From positions 1-53,636 of the forward strand of contig NZ_CALDMP010000013.1 in assembly GCF_937915125.1 (NCBI RefSeq): a stretch of DNA of 53,636 nucleotides. The letters run 5' to 3'. Below are positions 16,143 through 25,020 of the stretch, one piece after another. The notes under the pieces were generated by a model. The model worked only from the letters and a program-made list of their open reading frames with translations. It was not told the DNA's origin and did no database searches. The DNA is from an uncultured Ruminococcus sp. GTDB lineage: Bacteria; Bacillota; Clostridia; Oscillospirales; Ruminococcaceae. Every line of letters starts with the position of its first letter. Within the stretch, counting starts at the first letter, position 1. Both the position numbers and the translations under genes were made by a program.

Positions 16143-17084
16143 TCACGTATTATAAAACGCATCCAGATATGCCTCCAGCCGGGTGCGGATGCCCTTCTGA
16201 TTGCCGGTCATGCGGATATGGGTGATGACTGCACCGTCCAGCACATCCCCATAGCTGAGCCGGTCGCCCAGATTTGCTCCCACTGCACCGGTCCATTCTG
16301 TATAATACCGTATCAGCCCACGGTCTGCAAATTTCCGCCGGAAGATCAGCGCCTGCTGGGGATTGTACAGATACTGTCTGTCCAGCGCCAGCTGACGGGT
16401 GCGGACAATGCCACGCTTTGCCGCCTCCGGCTCAGTTTCGTGAAACGCACCGTAGTCGTCATCCACATCTGCCATATAGAAATCACTGTAGATCCGGGAC
16501 TGGTCTGTGACCATGCCTGCCCCCAGGAGCGTGCTGTCTTTCCCATAAAAATGTGTATAACTCTCCGGCAGATGCATCCGGATCTCATTTGCACCATAGA
16601 TGAAAGGGTAGCGTTCATAGAGCTTATAGGTGAGATTGGCAGCACCATCCCACATGCTGGTGTTTTCTTTCACATAGAGATAATTGCTGGTGTCCGTGCT
16701 GTGCTCCCAGGTGATCTCCTGTGGAAAGGTGTAATACTCCGTCATCAGCCCGTCCAGGGACATGCCGGTGTGCAGACCCGGGGTCAGCTGATTCTGCAAT
16801 AGCATTGCCGTCAGTCCACGGGAAGTGAACTGCACGAAGCTCACGCCGTTTCGCCGCACCAGCCGCAGCTGTTCCACGGTGCCGAGGTGGATCTCCGTAT
16901 CGTCCAGAAGCATTCGTATCCGATAGACGCTCTGAAACTGATCTGTGGAAAATGTACCGTAGCATGTGGCGGTCAGCTGGGAATAGGGGGTGTAGATTTC
17001 CTTTTCCAGGGTAAAGGCGGCGATCCGGTCGATGATGGTCATGACGGATTTTTCCATGATCAGCTGAAACTTTACCTGGCTCAT
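16143..17084 (-). CDS. Phage hub / late-control D-like protein
   Basis: A 313-residue protein at the downstream end of the phage-like cluster. Segments such as MSQVKFQLIMEKSV, a middle TYKLYERYPFIYG and a C-terminal NLGDRLSYGDVLDGAVITHIRM resemble baseplate hub proteins of contractile-type tails (gpD-like). This is by pattern and context only. GGAGGAGAC precedes the ATG at 17084, which overlaps the previous stop codon by 4 nt. No sheath, tube, tape measure or baseplate genes follow it: the next gene is feoA-like. Confidence 0.65.
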   Translation of the reverse strand: MSQVKFQLIMEKSVMTIIDRIAAFTLEKEIYTPYSQLTATCYGTFSTDQFQSVYRIRMLLDDTEIHLGTVEQLRLVRRNGVSFVQFTSRGLTAMLLQNQLTPGLHTGMSLDGLMTEYYTFPQEITWEHSTDTSNYLYVKENTSMWDGAANLTYKLYERYPFIYGANEIRMHLPESYTHFYGKDSTLLGAGMVTDQSRIYSDFYMADVDDDYGAFHETEPEAAKRGIVRTRQLALDRQYLYNPQQALIFRRKFADRGLIRYYTEWTGAVGANLGDRLSYGDVLDGAVITHIRMTGNQKGIRTRLEAYLDAFYNT

Positions 17085-17494
17085 GATGTCTCCTCCGTTT
17101 CCGCCGGTGTTTCCGTCATATTTCCCTGTATCACCCATGTCATGCGGCAGGGCAGGATACCCTCTTCCGCCGACTCCTCCGCCGTATAGGACACAAGGGA
17201 TGCTCCCACATACCGTATGCCGTGAATATCCAGCACAAACCGCTGGTTCTCCTGGATCGCCGTATCCAGAGGCAGAAGCACATTCGCCAGCTTCCCACGA
17301 AAATAGAACCGTCCTTCCATCTCAAGCCGTCTGGCACGCTTTCCGAAATTCGTCACAAATCCGCTGCCTGCCACGCCGCTCTGCTCGGCATAATTCCTGG
17401 AGCCGGTGAGTTTCCAGGATGTAATATAAAATGTGGTATCTCCCAGAGTAATGGGAAAGCATCTGGGCGGTATGGGATAAAAAAGTGCACTCAT
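17081..17494 (-). CDS. Phage structural protein, tail/baseplate type
   Basis: A 137-residue protein coupled by 4-nt overlaps to both neighbours. It opens with LGDTTFYITSWKLTGSRNYAEQ and contains a basic, aromatic core region; this is reminiscent of small tail or hub-adjacent proteins, but I do not recognise a specific family. Its placement between a tail-completion-like gene and a hub-like gene supports a structural role. Confidence 0.6.
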   Translation of the reverse strand: MSALFYPIPPRCFPITLGDTTFYITSWKLTGSRNYAEQSGVAGSGFVTNFGKRARRLEMEGRFYFRGKLANVLLPLDTAIQENQRFVLDIHGIRYVGASLVSYTAEESAEEGILPCRMTWVIQGNMTETPAETEETS

Positions 17495-17907
17495 ACGCCT
17501 GCCTCCTCTCTGCGCATCTGCATCAGACCGGAAAGGGTAAATGTCCCGAACAGCGTCATTTTATGCAGCTTCCGCACTTCTTCCGGGGTGCCGCTCCGCA
17601 GACTTTTCATAGTAAAGCCGGAAGAAAGCATTCCCGACTGGATGCCCCGGAAAAAGGTGCTGTACATATGGCTTTCGTTTGTCTCCGGCGGTGCCAGAAG
17701 GGTCACACGCACCGCCGCTATGAATGCATAATACAAGTCCGTATCCGTCAGAAAAGGACGGTCTGTCTCCACACAGTCCATGCCCAGCACCACAAACTGC
17801 GCCGGCCGCTGCGCCAGAGGGGTGGGGTCATAGGAAAGATAGACGCTCATGCCCGACCGTTCCTCCAATGCAGCCTTCAGATCACTCAGTAATTTTTCCA
17901 GCAGCAC
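17491..17907 (-). CDS. Phage head-completion or tail-terminator-like protein
   Basis: A 138-residue protein with a GTG start at 17907 preceded by GGGAGGTGA. It begins with an amphipathic helix (LLEKLLSDLKAALEER) followed by beta-strand-rich sequence (QFVVLGMDCVET), a layout typical of tail-terminator or minor head proteins in phage morphogenesis clusters. The function is inferred from position only. Confidence 0.6.
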   Translation of the reverse strand: MLLEKLLSDLKAALEERSGMSVYLSYDPTPLAQRPAQFVVLGMDCVETDRPFLTDTDLYYAFIAAVRVTLLAPPETNESHMYSTFFRGIQSGMLSSGFTMKSLRSGTPEEVRKLHKMTLFGTFTLSGLMQMRREEAGV

Positions 17908-17924
17908 ACTGCTTCACCTCCCGT

Positions 17925-18278
17925 TCAGACTGCCTGAAATGCAAATGTCTCGTCCTCCAATAAGCTCCGGCACAGCCCACGGTATGCCCACACCAGGGAC
18001 TGGGCAAACGCCAGCTTCTGAGAAGCGTCTGTATTCTGGGCAATGGTTCCCGCAAAGGTACATGCGGCGCGGTCTCTCGCCGCCGTGATCTCCGTATACC
18101 GCAGAAATGCCACCGCCGCCGCCAGATAACACAGCCGTGCATCTGTTTCATCCGCATCTGCTTTCAGTGCCTGTTTCACTTCCTGCACCGCCATTTCCAG
18201 CACTGCGCCATAGGTCTCCGCCAGTACATCTTCTCCGGCAAACAGCCCGAACAGCAATGCGATTTGCTCCTGATTCAT
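17925..18278 (-). CDS. Phage head-tail connector-like protein
   Basis: A 117-residue all-helical, alanine-rich protein that follows the protease gene, the usual place of a gp6-type head-tail connector. Helices such as QEQIALLFGLFAGEDVL and KLAFAQSLVWAYRGLCRSLL fit this. GGAGGTG precedes the ATG. The gap upstream holds a host repeat B copy. Confidence 0.55.
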   Translation of the reverse strand: MNQEQIALLFGLFAGEDVLAETYGAVLEMAVQEVKQALKADADETDARLCYLAAAVAFLRYTEITAARDRAACTFAGTIAQNTDASQKLAFAQSLVWAYRGLCRSLLEDETFAFQAV

Positions 18279-18296
18279 GATAACACCTCCATCGTA

Positions 18297-18395
18297 ACCC
18301 CTCCACCGCCTGTCGGCGGTTCCCCCTTTTCAGGGAACCTAATTTGCCTCCCCTGAAAGGGGAGGGGGACCATTGCGCAGCAATGGTGGAGGGGT
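18297..18395. repeat. Repeat B copy 2, inside the phage-like cluster
   Basis: Closed by ACCCCTCC and GGAGGGGT, with the CCGCCTGTCGGCGG and CCATTGCGCAGCAATGG hairpins. Its presence between phage genes shows that host repeats entered the cluster after it was acquired. Confidence 0.9.
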
Positions 18396-18417
18396 TCTTC
18401 TACATACAAACAAATAA

Positions 18418-19293
18418 TTACATCCGAAACGCCTTGTTTCCGCTGTGATTTGCAGCCGTCGGCGTCAGCTGTGCCTGACACTGCTGCTTCTGTTTAGTAC
18501 GGAGGGTCTCCTGGAATGCCAGAAGTTCCTCCAGATCCATGCGCTTTGCCGCCGCAGAAACAGCGTCCTGCTCTGTCGTTCCCTCTGTGAGAAACCGCAG
18601 GCGCACAATATCCCGGCGCACCAGTTCCTCCACCCGGGACAGCAGGGCATTTTTCTCCCGGAGCTGTGCCTCCAGCTGTCTGCACCGTCCGGCATCGCCG
18701 GCGTCCGTGCTGAACTGCTTTGTGACACCAGCCTCCCGCTGGGCAGGGATCGCCACGAAGCTCCACTCATAGGCATCCGTGATCTCTCCCAGCACCGTAT
18801 GGCACACACTGCCGCCATAGGTATGCCCCGGCTGGTGCGCGCAGGGCGATTTCCGGCGGTCGCTGCCGCAGACGGAACAGGTCTGGGATGCCGCTGCGCA
18901 GGAAATGCTCACTTCCTTTTTGATACCCCCGTCAATTTCCCGGATGAGATCCCGGTTGGCATCGGTGCGGATCATGTAGGCATGACCTTTCAGATAAGTA
19001 TACACTTCTCCGGCAGTGGTCTGCCGCAAGGGATCCTCCACAAGCTCTGTGGCAAAGATACGTGCCGTCTGGTTTTCGCCCTTGGGATTGTGGTCGAAAA
19101 TCCCCGTTTTGCCCACAAACAGGTCTTTCAGCTGTGCCAGCGCCTCCAGAGAAAACCGCTCGCCGTCCCGGTCGATCTCATTGTCACACAGCCGCACGTC
19201 AAATAAAAATACTTCTTCCTGGGTATGGATACGCCGGGTAAACTGATTCAGCTGTTCCAGCCGTACCGCCAGAGTCTGTTCTTCTTCCTGCAT
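18418..19293 (-). CDS. Phage prohead-protease-like protein with Zn-ribbon-like insert
   Basis: A 291-residue protein. The N-terminal half (LFDVRLCDNEIDRDGERF, then FDHNPKGENQTARIF) and the segment EWSFVAIPAQREAGVTK match a group of phage proteins that combine a capsid maturation/scaffold role with a Cys/His cluster, here CSVCGSDRRKSPC followed by HQPGHTYGGSVCH. The C-terminal 100 residues are helical and charged, as in scaffold extensions. GGAGGAGG precedes the ATG at 19293. It lies downstream of the capsid gene, the reverse of the usual protease-capsid order. Confidence 0.72.
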   Translation of the reverse strand: MQEEEQTLAVRLEQLNQFTRRIHTQEEVFLFDVRLCDNEIDRDGERFSLEALAQLKDLFVGKTGIFDHNPKGENQTARIFATELVEDPLRQTTAGEVYTYLKGHAYMIRTDANRDLIREIDGGIKKEVSISCAAASQTCSVCGSDRRKSPCAHQPGHTYGGSVCHTVLGEITDAYEWSFVAIPAQREAGVTKQFSTDAGDAGRCRQLEAQLREKNALLSRVEELVRRDIVRLRFLTEGTTEQDAVSAAAKRMDLEELLAFQETLRTKQKQQCQAQLTPTAANHSGNKAFRM

Positions 19294-19414
19294 CTTTCCT
19301 CCTCCTGTACTTTCAACATGTTGAATTGAAATTGTGGAAAATTTATTCCGCCCCTCGGCGGCGCACGGGACTTTCCACAAATTCTACTCAATTTCCACAC
19401 ACCCTTTCCGAACA

Positions 19415-20383
19415 TCAGAGACTCAGCACATGAACAGCGTCTCCCTGGATCACACGGAATGCCACACGAAGAGAAACCGTGATAACATTCAGCTGACTGT
19501 CAACGAGCTTGTCTGTCTCCAGCAGCAGATCACCGTTTGTGATCATTTCCAGACCGAACTTATCATCCAGACCGATCATATAGCCCTCGGACATGCCGGC
19601 GCACTTGCGCAGCTGTGCACCAAAGGGCAGCATGATCACATTGGGCTGTGCCGAAGCCATTTCCTTCATCTGATCCAGTGTCATGATCTTTGCCGCAATG
19701 GCAGGGGCGGCCAGTACCGTATTCATGTTGAAATCCTTGAATGCGCCGTACAGCTTGGTCAGATCCGCATAGGTCAGCGTGTTCACCGTTGCCACACTCA
19801 CCAGAGAGCCAGCGTTTGCCTCCATCTTCACCACTGCCTGTCCCAGGATGGCGTTGGACAGACGCACACCTACTGCACGGAGATGTGTTCCGAAGCTGTC
19901 CAGACGCTGGCGGCGGATCGCCTCATAGGATGCATGAATGGCACGCCCGAACTTATCCAGATGCGTGGTGGACGCCGATTCCATATAAGTAGCTGTGGGA
20001 AGTGCGTTGCCCTGAGAGGTCTTTGTATTGTACGCAGCAGTGTCACTGAGCAGCGCCGGCTGGAATTCGCCGGATTCTGACTTCGTGTGCACTGCCACAA
20101 TGTCAGACAAGACAGACTGCTCCAGACCGCTGCGGATGGCACGGCGGATAAACTCCGGAAACAGCACAGCGCTGTCTGTGGTGGAGAAGAACTTTTCCAC
20201 ACGGTCACAATGGGGACCGCTGACACGAATATCGAAGCGCTTCAGCTGGCGCTCATAGGCGTCCAGTCCCGCAAGAGGTGTCTCCGCATACTGCCCGGAG
20301 GGATCCATGGTCTCCAGCACCTCTGTGAAGCTCTTTCCAGTAATGTGATACATGCCCTTTTCCAGTTTCAGATCCTTGTACAT
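19415..20383 (-). CDS. Phage major capsid protein, HK97-fold-like
   Basis: A 322-residue protein. It has a helical N-terminal arm, then a long region ending in ITVSLRVAFRVIQGDAVHVLSL, which is like the C-terminal strand of HK97-fold capsid proteins. The segment VLFPEFIRRAIRSGLEQSVLSDIVA and the central QMKEMASAQPNVIMLPFG are consistent with that group. Position after portal supports the call. AAGGAGAAATG precedes the ATG. The preceding intergenic gap is filled by host palindromic repeats. Confidence 0.8.
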   Translation of the reverse strand: MYKDLKLEKGMYHITGKSFTEVLETMDPSGQYAETPLAGLDAYERQLKRFDIRVSGPHCDRVEKFFSTTDSAVLFPEFIRRAIRSGLEQSVLSDIVAVHTKSESGEFQPALLSDTAAYNTKTSQGNALPTATYMESASTTHLDKFGRAIHASYEAIRRQRLDSFGTHLRAVGVRLSNAILGQAVVKMEANAGSLVSVATVNTLTYADLTKLYGAFKDFNMNTVLAAPAIAAKIMTLDQMKEMASAQPNVIMLPFGAQLRKCAGMSEGYMIGLDDKFGLEMITNGDLLLETDKLVDSQLNVITVSLRVAFRVIQGDAVHVLSL

Positions 20384-20420
20384 AAATCATTTCTCCTTTT
20401 CAAATCATGTGTTTCTTTGG

Positions 20421-20575
20421 ATGGAACCGTAGGGAACGACCCCTGTGTCGTTCCATCCGATATCAATATGTCTCGCGGAACGACCCCTGTGTCGTTCCAT
20501 CCGATACCAATATGTCTTGCGGAACGACACGGAGGTCGTTCCTACGAAATGGGGACCATTGCGCAGCAATGGTGG
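20421..20575. repeat. Repeat C cluster (GTAGGGAACGACC type), inside the phage cluster
   Basis: Three tandem units of about 55 bp built around the palindrome GGAACGACCCCTGTGTCGTTCC or its ACACGGAGGT variant, followed by a partial repeat B hairpin. It lies between capsid and portal genes. Confidence 0.85.
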
Positions 20576-20603
20576 GGAAGGTGTTTCACCAAAAAGCGAT
20601 GAT

Positions 20604-21752
20604 TTAACCTTCCATCTGCATTTCCAGCTGCTTTGCCTGTGCATTCCAGAGCCGTGCCTGTGCCAGCTCGGTCTCATCCTGCAAATTGATATTGCTCCAC
20701 TCCACAGCCACCTCTGCCGCAGACCCTGCAAGGCGCAGGAATGCCGTGCCGATCCGGCGAAGCACCGGTTCCAGCAGACGGCGGTAATACTCCAGCTCCG
20801 AAGTCAGGATATCCGCCTGCTGGGTGCTCATGCGCTCAGTGGACGACCAGTTCAGCCCCAGCAAAAAGGGCGGAATGGACAGCTTTGCAATCAGCTGTTC
20901 CAACATCTGCCGCACAGGCACTTCCGTGTCCAGCAGCGCATTGTCTGCACCGATGACACGGATATCCACATCTCCGGCACAGACAAAGTCCCGGATCTCG
21001 CCGTGTGCGCCGGCACGCATTCCCTCACTCCATTCCTTGGCGATCTGTCTCGCCCGGTCACCGGCATAAGCACGCTCTGCCGGGTCATTGGATGGCTTGT
21101 AGGTCACTGCATAGCGCACGTTGCCCATGCGGTCATAATTCTGCCCGATGCACTCAAAAATGCGCAGCAGAATCTGGCTCAGCGCCGGCAGCCCATGGAG
21201 CACCGACACGCCGTAAATCCCGCCAGGCGGCGGATTCAGCGCCGTGAACAGAATGCGCTCCGGGTGGGCAATGCGGACACTGTCCGCTTCCTGTTCCCCG
21301 CGGAGCCAAAATTCCCGCTCCATGGGCTGCTTTCCGGCACGGATCTGCACCCGGTCTGCCGGTGCGCTCTGTAACCCGGCGAGCATACCTGTTCTGGGGT
21401 TAATGAGCATCTCCCCCAGGGCATTGCCATAGGTCAGAAGGCTGTCCAGATAGCCGTCTATGAAGCATTGCAGCGACTGCCCCGTCAGTCCCACGGGGAC
21501 ATCCCGGACAAACTCGTCCAGCTGTGCCTGCATTCTCCCGGAATCGCACACCAGACGGAAACTCCCCGTGAGCCGGACGATCTTCCCGATGGCAGCGTCA
21601 ATGACCGGCACTGCTCCGCGCAGCCCTGCATACAGACTGCCTTCCACAGCATGGCATCCCTCAGAAAGCCCATAGCCATCCACATTTCTCGCCGCACTTT
21701 GCAGCACACCCCCGGAAACCGGCGGTTTCTTCTTTCGTGGAAATAATCCCAT
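20604..21752 (-). CDS. Phage portal protein
   Basis: A 382-residue portal-like protein that would form the dodecameric DNA entry ring at one capsid vertex. Typical features are the GNALGEMLINPRTGMLAGL segment, PERILFTALNPPPGGIYGVSVLHGLP, and IAKLSIPPFLLGLNWSSTERMSTQQADI near the C-terminus. AGGAGGTGAAATG precedes the ATG. It lies 28 bp after the terminase large subunit gene. Confidence 0.87.
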   Translation of the reverse strand: MGLFPRKKKPPVSGGVLQSAARNVDGYGLSEGCHAVEGSLYAGLRGAVPVIDAAIGKIVRLTGSFRLVCDSGRMQAQLDEFVRDVPVGLTGQSLQCFIDGYLDSLLTYGNALGEMLINPRTGMLAGLQSAPADRVQIRAGKQPMEREFWLRGEQEADSVRIAHPERILFTALNPPPGGIYGVSVLHGLPALSQILLRIFECIGQNYDRMGNVRYAVTYKPSNDPAERAYAGDRARQIAKEWSEGMRAGAHGEIRDFVCAGDVDIRVIGADNALLDTEVPVRQMLEQLIAKLSIPPFLLGLNWSSTERMSTQQADILTSELEYYRRLLEPVLRRIGTAFLRLAGSAAEVAVEWSNINLQDETELAQARLWNAQAKQLEMQMEG

Positions 21753-21780
21753 TTCATTTCACCTCCTTTCGCAGAACGCC

Positions 21781-23028
21781 TCACCGTTTCGCCGAAACGG
21801 CAAAAAATGCGTCTGCGCCGTTCCGGCAGGCAATGGTGCGGACGAAATAGCGCATGTCGTCCATGGCGTGGTCGTGTTCCTTTTTCGGCGCATCGCCCCG
21901 AACCGAATCGCCCCAGCAGTACTGGCTGAATTCTCGCCGGATATCCCGGCAGGCTTTGCAGAACCGGAGCTTGTCCTGTTTCAGCAGGCTGCTGACCTGC
22001 TGTATCCCGGCGTTCACGTCGTTGTCTGCCGGAATGACCCGAAACCGTCCGTGGCTGTGAATGCAGGCAATGAAGCTTGCAGCGGAAGGATCGACCACCA
22101 CGCTTTCGATGTCATACCCGGCGGCAAGTTCTTCCAGAGCAGCATAATGCTCCTCGTCCGTCCGCCGTTCGCCCTCGGTTCTTGCGTCATAATAATACTC
22201 TTTCAGCCGGTACCATACCCCGTCGCAGTGTCCCCACAGCCCGAAAGAGGATGGGTTCACTGTGCCGTAGTCGCAGGAGATCCAATAGCGGTCACATGTC
22301 GGCACATGTTCCACCACATGCTGCTGTTCCGAAAACATAGGATAGATCAGCCCGTCTGCCGCCGTCCACTTTCCCAGGACGAACCTGTCGTAGAACGCAC
22401 CGCTGTACAGCCGTTCATACCGCTGGCGCACCCGCTTGGAGAGGGAAGGGTTGTCCGCCATGGTGAAGTGCACATAAAGAGCATGCTTCTCCTCCGCCTT
22501 GCGGATCCACTCCCGGTAGAACCAGTGGGTGGGACTGTCGGGGTTGCAGTTGAACCACATCCGTGACCCGGTAACGCTGCATCTCGCCAGTGCCTGTTCC
22601 ACAAAGGAACGCGGCATAAGCGCCACCTCGTCCAGAAATACACCGCATAAGGTCATGCCCTGGATGAGAGAGGCAGAGCTTTCATCTCTGCCGCCGAAGA
22701 GATAAAACCGGTTTGTGATGCCCGAAAGGGTCACGTCCACATAGTTCTTGCTGACTTTCTCCAGACAGGTAAAGCCCAGATTCCCCAGCAGATCCATAAG
22801 CGGCGTCATGACATTGCGCTTGAGAGAGGTAATGGTCTTGCCGCAGAGTGCAAAGCTGCCGCCCTGAAAGGAAGTCATTGCCCAGCTGACAAAACCGATG
22901 GACATGGACAGCGTCTTTCCCGACCGCACCGCACCGTCACAGATGATGGCGTCATAGCCGCTATAGGGCTTCCGGCTCCACCAGGACATGGCAAGCTTCT
23001 GGTTCTTGGAAAAGGTCTGAAAGGTCAT
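21781..23028 (-). CDS. Phage terminase large subunit
   Basis: A 415-residue packaging motor, PBSX-type. The Walker A motif GAVRSGKT is at residues 32-39, the Walker B-type CGVFLDEVA follows at about 127-135, and the nuclease half keeps acidic positions in CDYGTVNPSS, VVDPSAASF and HAMDDMRYF. All key motifs are intact, so it is not an obvious pseudogene. Its start overlaps the small-subunit stop by 4 nt. Confidence 0.93.
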   Translation of the reverse strand: MTFQTFSKNQKLAMSWWSRKPYSGYDAIICDGAVRSGKTLSMSIGFVSWAMTSFQGGSFALCGKTITSLKRNVMTPLMDLLGNLGFTCLEKVSKNYVDVTLSGITNRFYLFGGRDESSASLIQGMTLCGVFLDEVALMPRSFVEQALARCSVTGSRMWFNCNPDSPTHWFYREWIRKAEEKHALYVHFTMADNPSLSKRVRQRYERLYSGAFYDRFVLGKWTAADGLIYPMFSEQQHVVEHVPTCDRYWISCDYGTVNPSSFGLWGHCDGVWYRLKEYYYDARTEGERRTDEEHYAALEELAAGYDIESVVVDPSAASFIACIHSHGRFRVIPADNDVNAGIQQVSSLLKQDKLRFCKACRDIRREFSQYCWGDSVRGDAPKKEHDHAMDDMRYFVRTIACRNGADAFFAVSAKR

Positions 23029-23510
23029 TCCCCATCCGCCTCCGTTCCCCCGGAGAGTGCCGACAAAAGGGCATGTGCCGCCGCCTTGCCGTCTGCGTCG
23101 CCGCTGTACTCATAGAGAGACGCCAGCGCTTTCAGACGGTCGAAGAAATGCACTTCCATGCCGCCGTTCTTATCTCGCTTGATGGACGACACCGGGAACA
23201 GATCCAGACCCTGTATCTGTTCCGGCGAGGGCATCTCTTCCGCCAGCACCAGCTGTACTGCGTCATTGGTGCGCCCGAATGCCAACCGTTCCAGCCCGGC
23301 ACGAACCACTGCCGCCGGATTGTCCTGGAGGACACTGCGATAAGTCTCTACCATGCGCCGATAGCATCCCTGCCGCAGAATGGCTGCACCATCTGCTGCC
23401 GCCGTCTCCGGCGGATAGCCTGCACACCGTGCCGCCTCGGTCACGTCCCCCAGTCTTGCATAGTGGCAGCAGAATAAGCTGCGCCGTTTGGATTCATTGG
23501 AGTTTGCCAT
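23025..23510 (-). CDS. Phage terminase small subunit
   Basis: A 161-residue DNA-recognition subunit. The N-terminus fits the terminase small subunit helix-turn-helix (CHYARLGDVTEAARCAGYPPETAAADGAAIL), and the charged C-terminal part should contact the large subunit. The ATG at 23510 follows AAGGAG with a longish 12-nt spacing; an extension to 23693 has no RBS and would run into repeats. It is the first gene of the cluster; no clear promoter was found for it. Confidence 0.82.
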   Translation of the reverse strand: MANSNESKRRSLFCCHYARLGDVTEAARCAGYPPETAAADGAAILRQGCYRRMVETYRSVLQDNPAAVVRAGLERLAFGRTNDAVQLVLAEEMPSPEQIQGLDLFPVSSIKRDKNGGMEVHFFDRLKALASLYEYSGDADGKAAAHALLSALSGGTEADGE

Positions 23511-23686
23511 ATTGTTCCATTTCTCCTTTCGATTTTTTGCGATTGGTTTTGCTCTCTGCGAACAACCCCTCTCACTAATAGCGCCGCAGAGGCCAAAAGT
23601 TGCACGCCGACGTGCAACTATGAACTCGAATTTACATAATATCTTATGAATATTTACATTCAGAGCTAAAAATACCATGATTTGGT

Positions 23687-23739
23687 TTGACAAACCCTAT
23701 TTGACGTGATATAATATATGCATAACATATATTATATGT
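23687..23739 (+). promoter_or_regulatory. padR promoter and AT-rich dyad
   Basis: TTGACA (23687-23692) and TATAAT (23710-23715) with a 17-bp spacer. A dyad ACATATATTATATGT (23725-23739) lies at the start of the transcript and could be an autoregulatory operator for the PadR protein; that link is inference. Confidence 0.75.
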
Positions 23740-23777
23740 TGTATAGTATTATAGAAACAAAAAAATCGGCATCTGCC

Positions 23778-23938
23778 GTAGGGAACGACCCCTGTGTCGT
23801 TCCATCCCATACCGGTTTGCCTGGCGGAACGACACGGAGGTCGTTCCCTACAGAATGAAAACACCGGGCGAACTGTGTTCGCCCGGTGTTTTCCGTCTGC
23901 AAATGGTTTCCCTGTGGGCGACCAATGGTCGCCCCTAC
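23778..23938. repeat. Repeat C cluster with a 17-bp perfect hairpin
   Basis: Holds the GGAACGACCCCTGTGTCGTTCC palindrome and its ACACGGAGGT variant, then a perfect 17-bp stem (23857-23873 with 23877-23893, loop TGT), then GGGCGACCAATGGTCGCCC. The whole block lies in the padR leader. Confidence 0.88.
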
Positions 23939-23996
23939 AAATGGAATCGCAAATGATTCCACAAACAAAAGCTTATCCCATCCAGGAGGTGATATT

Positions 23997-24308
23997 TTGT
24001 CTGCATTTCCCATTGGAGCAACGCTTCTGGACGCCATGGTGCTGGCGGTGGTGGCGCAGGAGGACACCTATGGATATCAGATCACAAAGGATATCCAGGA
24101 GCACTTCGCCGTGTCGGAATCGACCCTGTATCCTGTGCTGCGGCGGCTGCAAAAAAACGGCAGCCTGACCACCTACGACCGTCCCTATCAGGGGAGAAAC
24201 CGCCGCTATTATCGCATCACCGTCACAGGAAAGGCGCTGCTGGATCAGTACCGGAAGGACTGGTGCAATTATAAAAGCCAGGTGGATTTTTTCCTGGATT
24301 CGCAATAA
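23997..24308 (+). CDS. PadR-family transcriptional regulator
   Basis: A 103-residue winged-helix repressor. The PadR core is clear: DAMVLAVVAQEDTYGYQITKDIQ, then SESTLYPVLRRLQKNGSLTTYD and a basic wing with NRRYYRITVTGKALLDQY. The start is TTG at 23997, seven nt after a very strong AGGAGGTGAT; no ATG fits. It heads a PadR / DUF1700 / DUF4097 set, a recurrent arrangement in Firmicutes in which PadR represses its own operon until membrane or antibiotic stress is sensed. Confidence 0.92.
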   Translation: MSAFPIGATLLDAMVLAVVAQEDTYGYQITKDIQEHFAVSESTLYPVLRRLQKNGSLTTYDRPYQGRNRRYYRITVTGKALLDQYRKDWCNYKSQVDFFLDSQ

Positions 24309-24315
24309 TTTGAAA

Positions 24316-24411
24316 CGGCGGGAGCAAGCCCCCGCCCTACGAGTTTTTTCTTTTTCGTATCATTACAATTTGCCAAAGCCCAATGTAGGGCGGGGCTTGC
24401 TCCCGCCGCAT
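24316..24411. repeat. Inverted pair of GTAGGGCGGGGCTTGCTCCC repeats
   Basis: GGCGGGAGCAAGCCCCCGCC and its reverse complement face each other about 45 bp apart between padR and the DUF1700 gene. They could form one large hairpin in the mRNA and uncouple the two genes. Confidence 0.85.
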
Positions 24412-24442
24412 ATCATCTCATTTTACGCCAAGGAGGATTACT

Positions 24443-25009
24443 ATGACCCCACAAGAATACTGCGCCCAGCTGGAACGGGCGTTATCCCCCATGCCGCCGG
24501 AGGAGCGGCAGGAAACCATACGCTATTATCTGGAATTTCTGGAGGAAGCAAGTGACGAGGAACGTGCAACGCTTGGCACGCCGGAAGAGCTTGCACGGCG
24601 TATTTTACAGGAAAACGGCATTCCGCCCCAAACCACCCCAGCATTCCCGGCACCGCCGAACAACTCCGCCATGGGCATGTTCTGGAAGATCATCGCCCTC
24701 ACCTTCACCTCGCCCATCTGGCTGTCCCTGCTGCTGGCATGGTATATCATCCTGCTGTCGGCGATCATCGTCATTGCATGTATCCCCCTTTCCTTTGCCG
24801 CCGTCCTGCTGAGCGGCATCCTGTGCTTTGTCCTGGTGCTGTTCCATGACATTCCCACAGCGCTGCTCCTGTTGGGTATGGGCGTATTCAGCGCCGGCGT
24901 GCTGATCCTGCTCTGGAAACCTCTTTCCATTGCCGCCTGCGCCATTGTCAAATTCGCTGTTTTTACGACAAAAAAGCTATGGTGTGCCCTGTTTCCGCAG
25001 AAGAAATAA
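24443..25009 (+). CDS. DUF1700 membrane protein (HAAS domain)
   Basis: A 188-residue protein. Residues 1-65 are a cytosolic helical HAAS-type domain (YCAQLERALSPMPPEERQETIRYYLEFLEEA, then LGTPEELARRILQE), followed by three or four membrane spans. DUF1700 proteins are encoded next to padR and DUF4097 genes and probably act in sensing or anchoring the stress response. AAGGAGG lies 7 nt before the ATG. Confidence 0.9.
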   Translation: MTPQEYCAQLERALSPMPPEERQETIRYYLEFLEEASDEERATLGTPEELARRILQENGIPPQTTPAFPAPPNNSAMGMFWKIIALTFTSPIWLSLLLAWYIILLSAIIVIACIPLSFAAVLLSGILCFVLVLFHDIPTALLLLGMGVFSAGVLILLWKPLSIAACAIVKFAVFTTKKLWCALFPQKK

Positions 25010-25020
25010 TTCTCTGTTTA

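Noticed and set aside
20421..20575. Possible CRISPR-like array
   Set aside because: The units are palindromic, have no unique spacers and no cas genes are nearby; they match repeat C elsewhere.
15600..23700. Attachment sites for the phage-like cluster
   Set aside because: I looked for a direct repeat at both edges and a tRNA target and saw neither.
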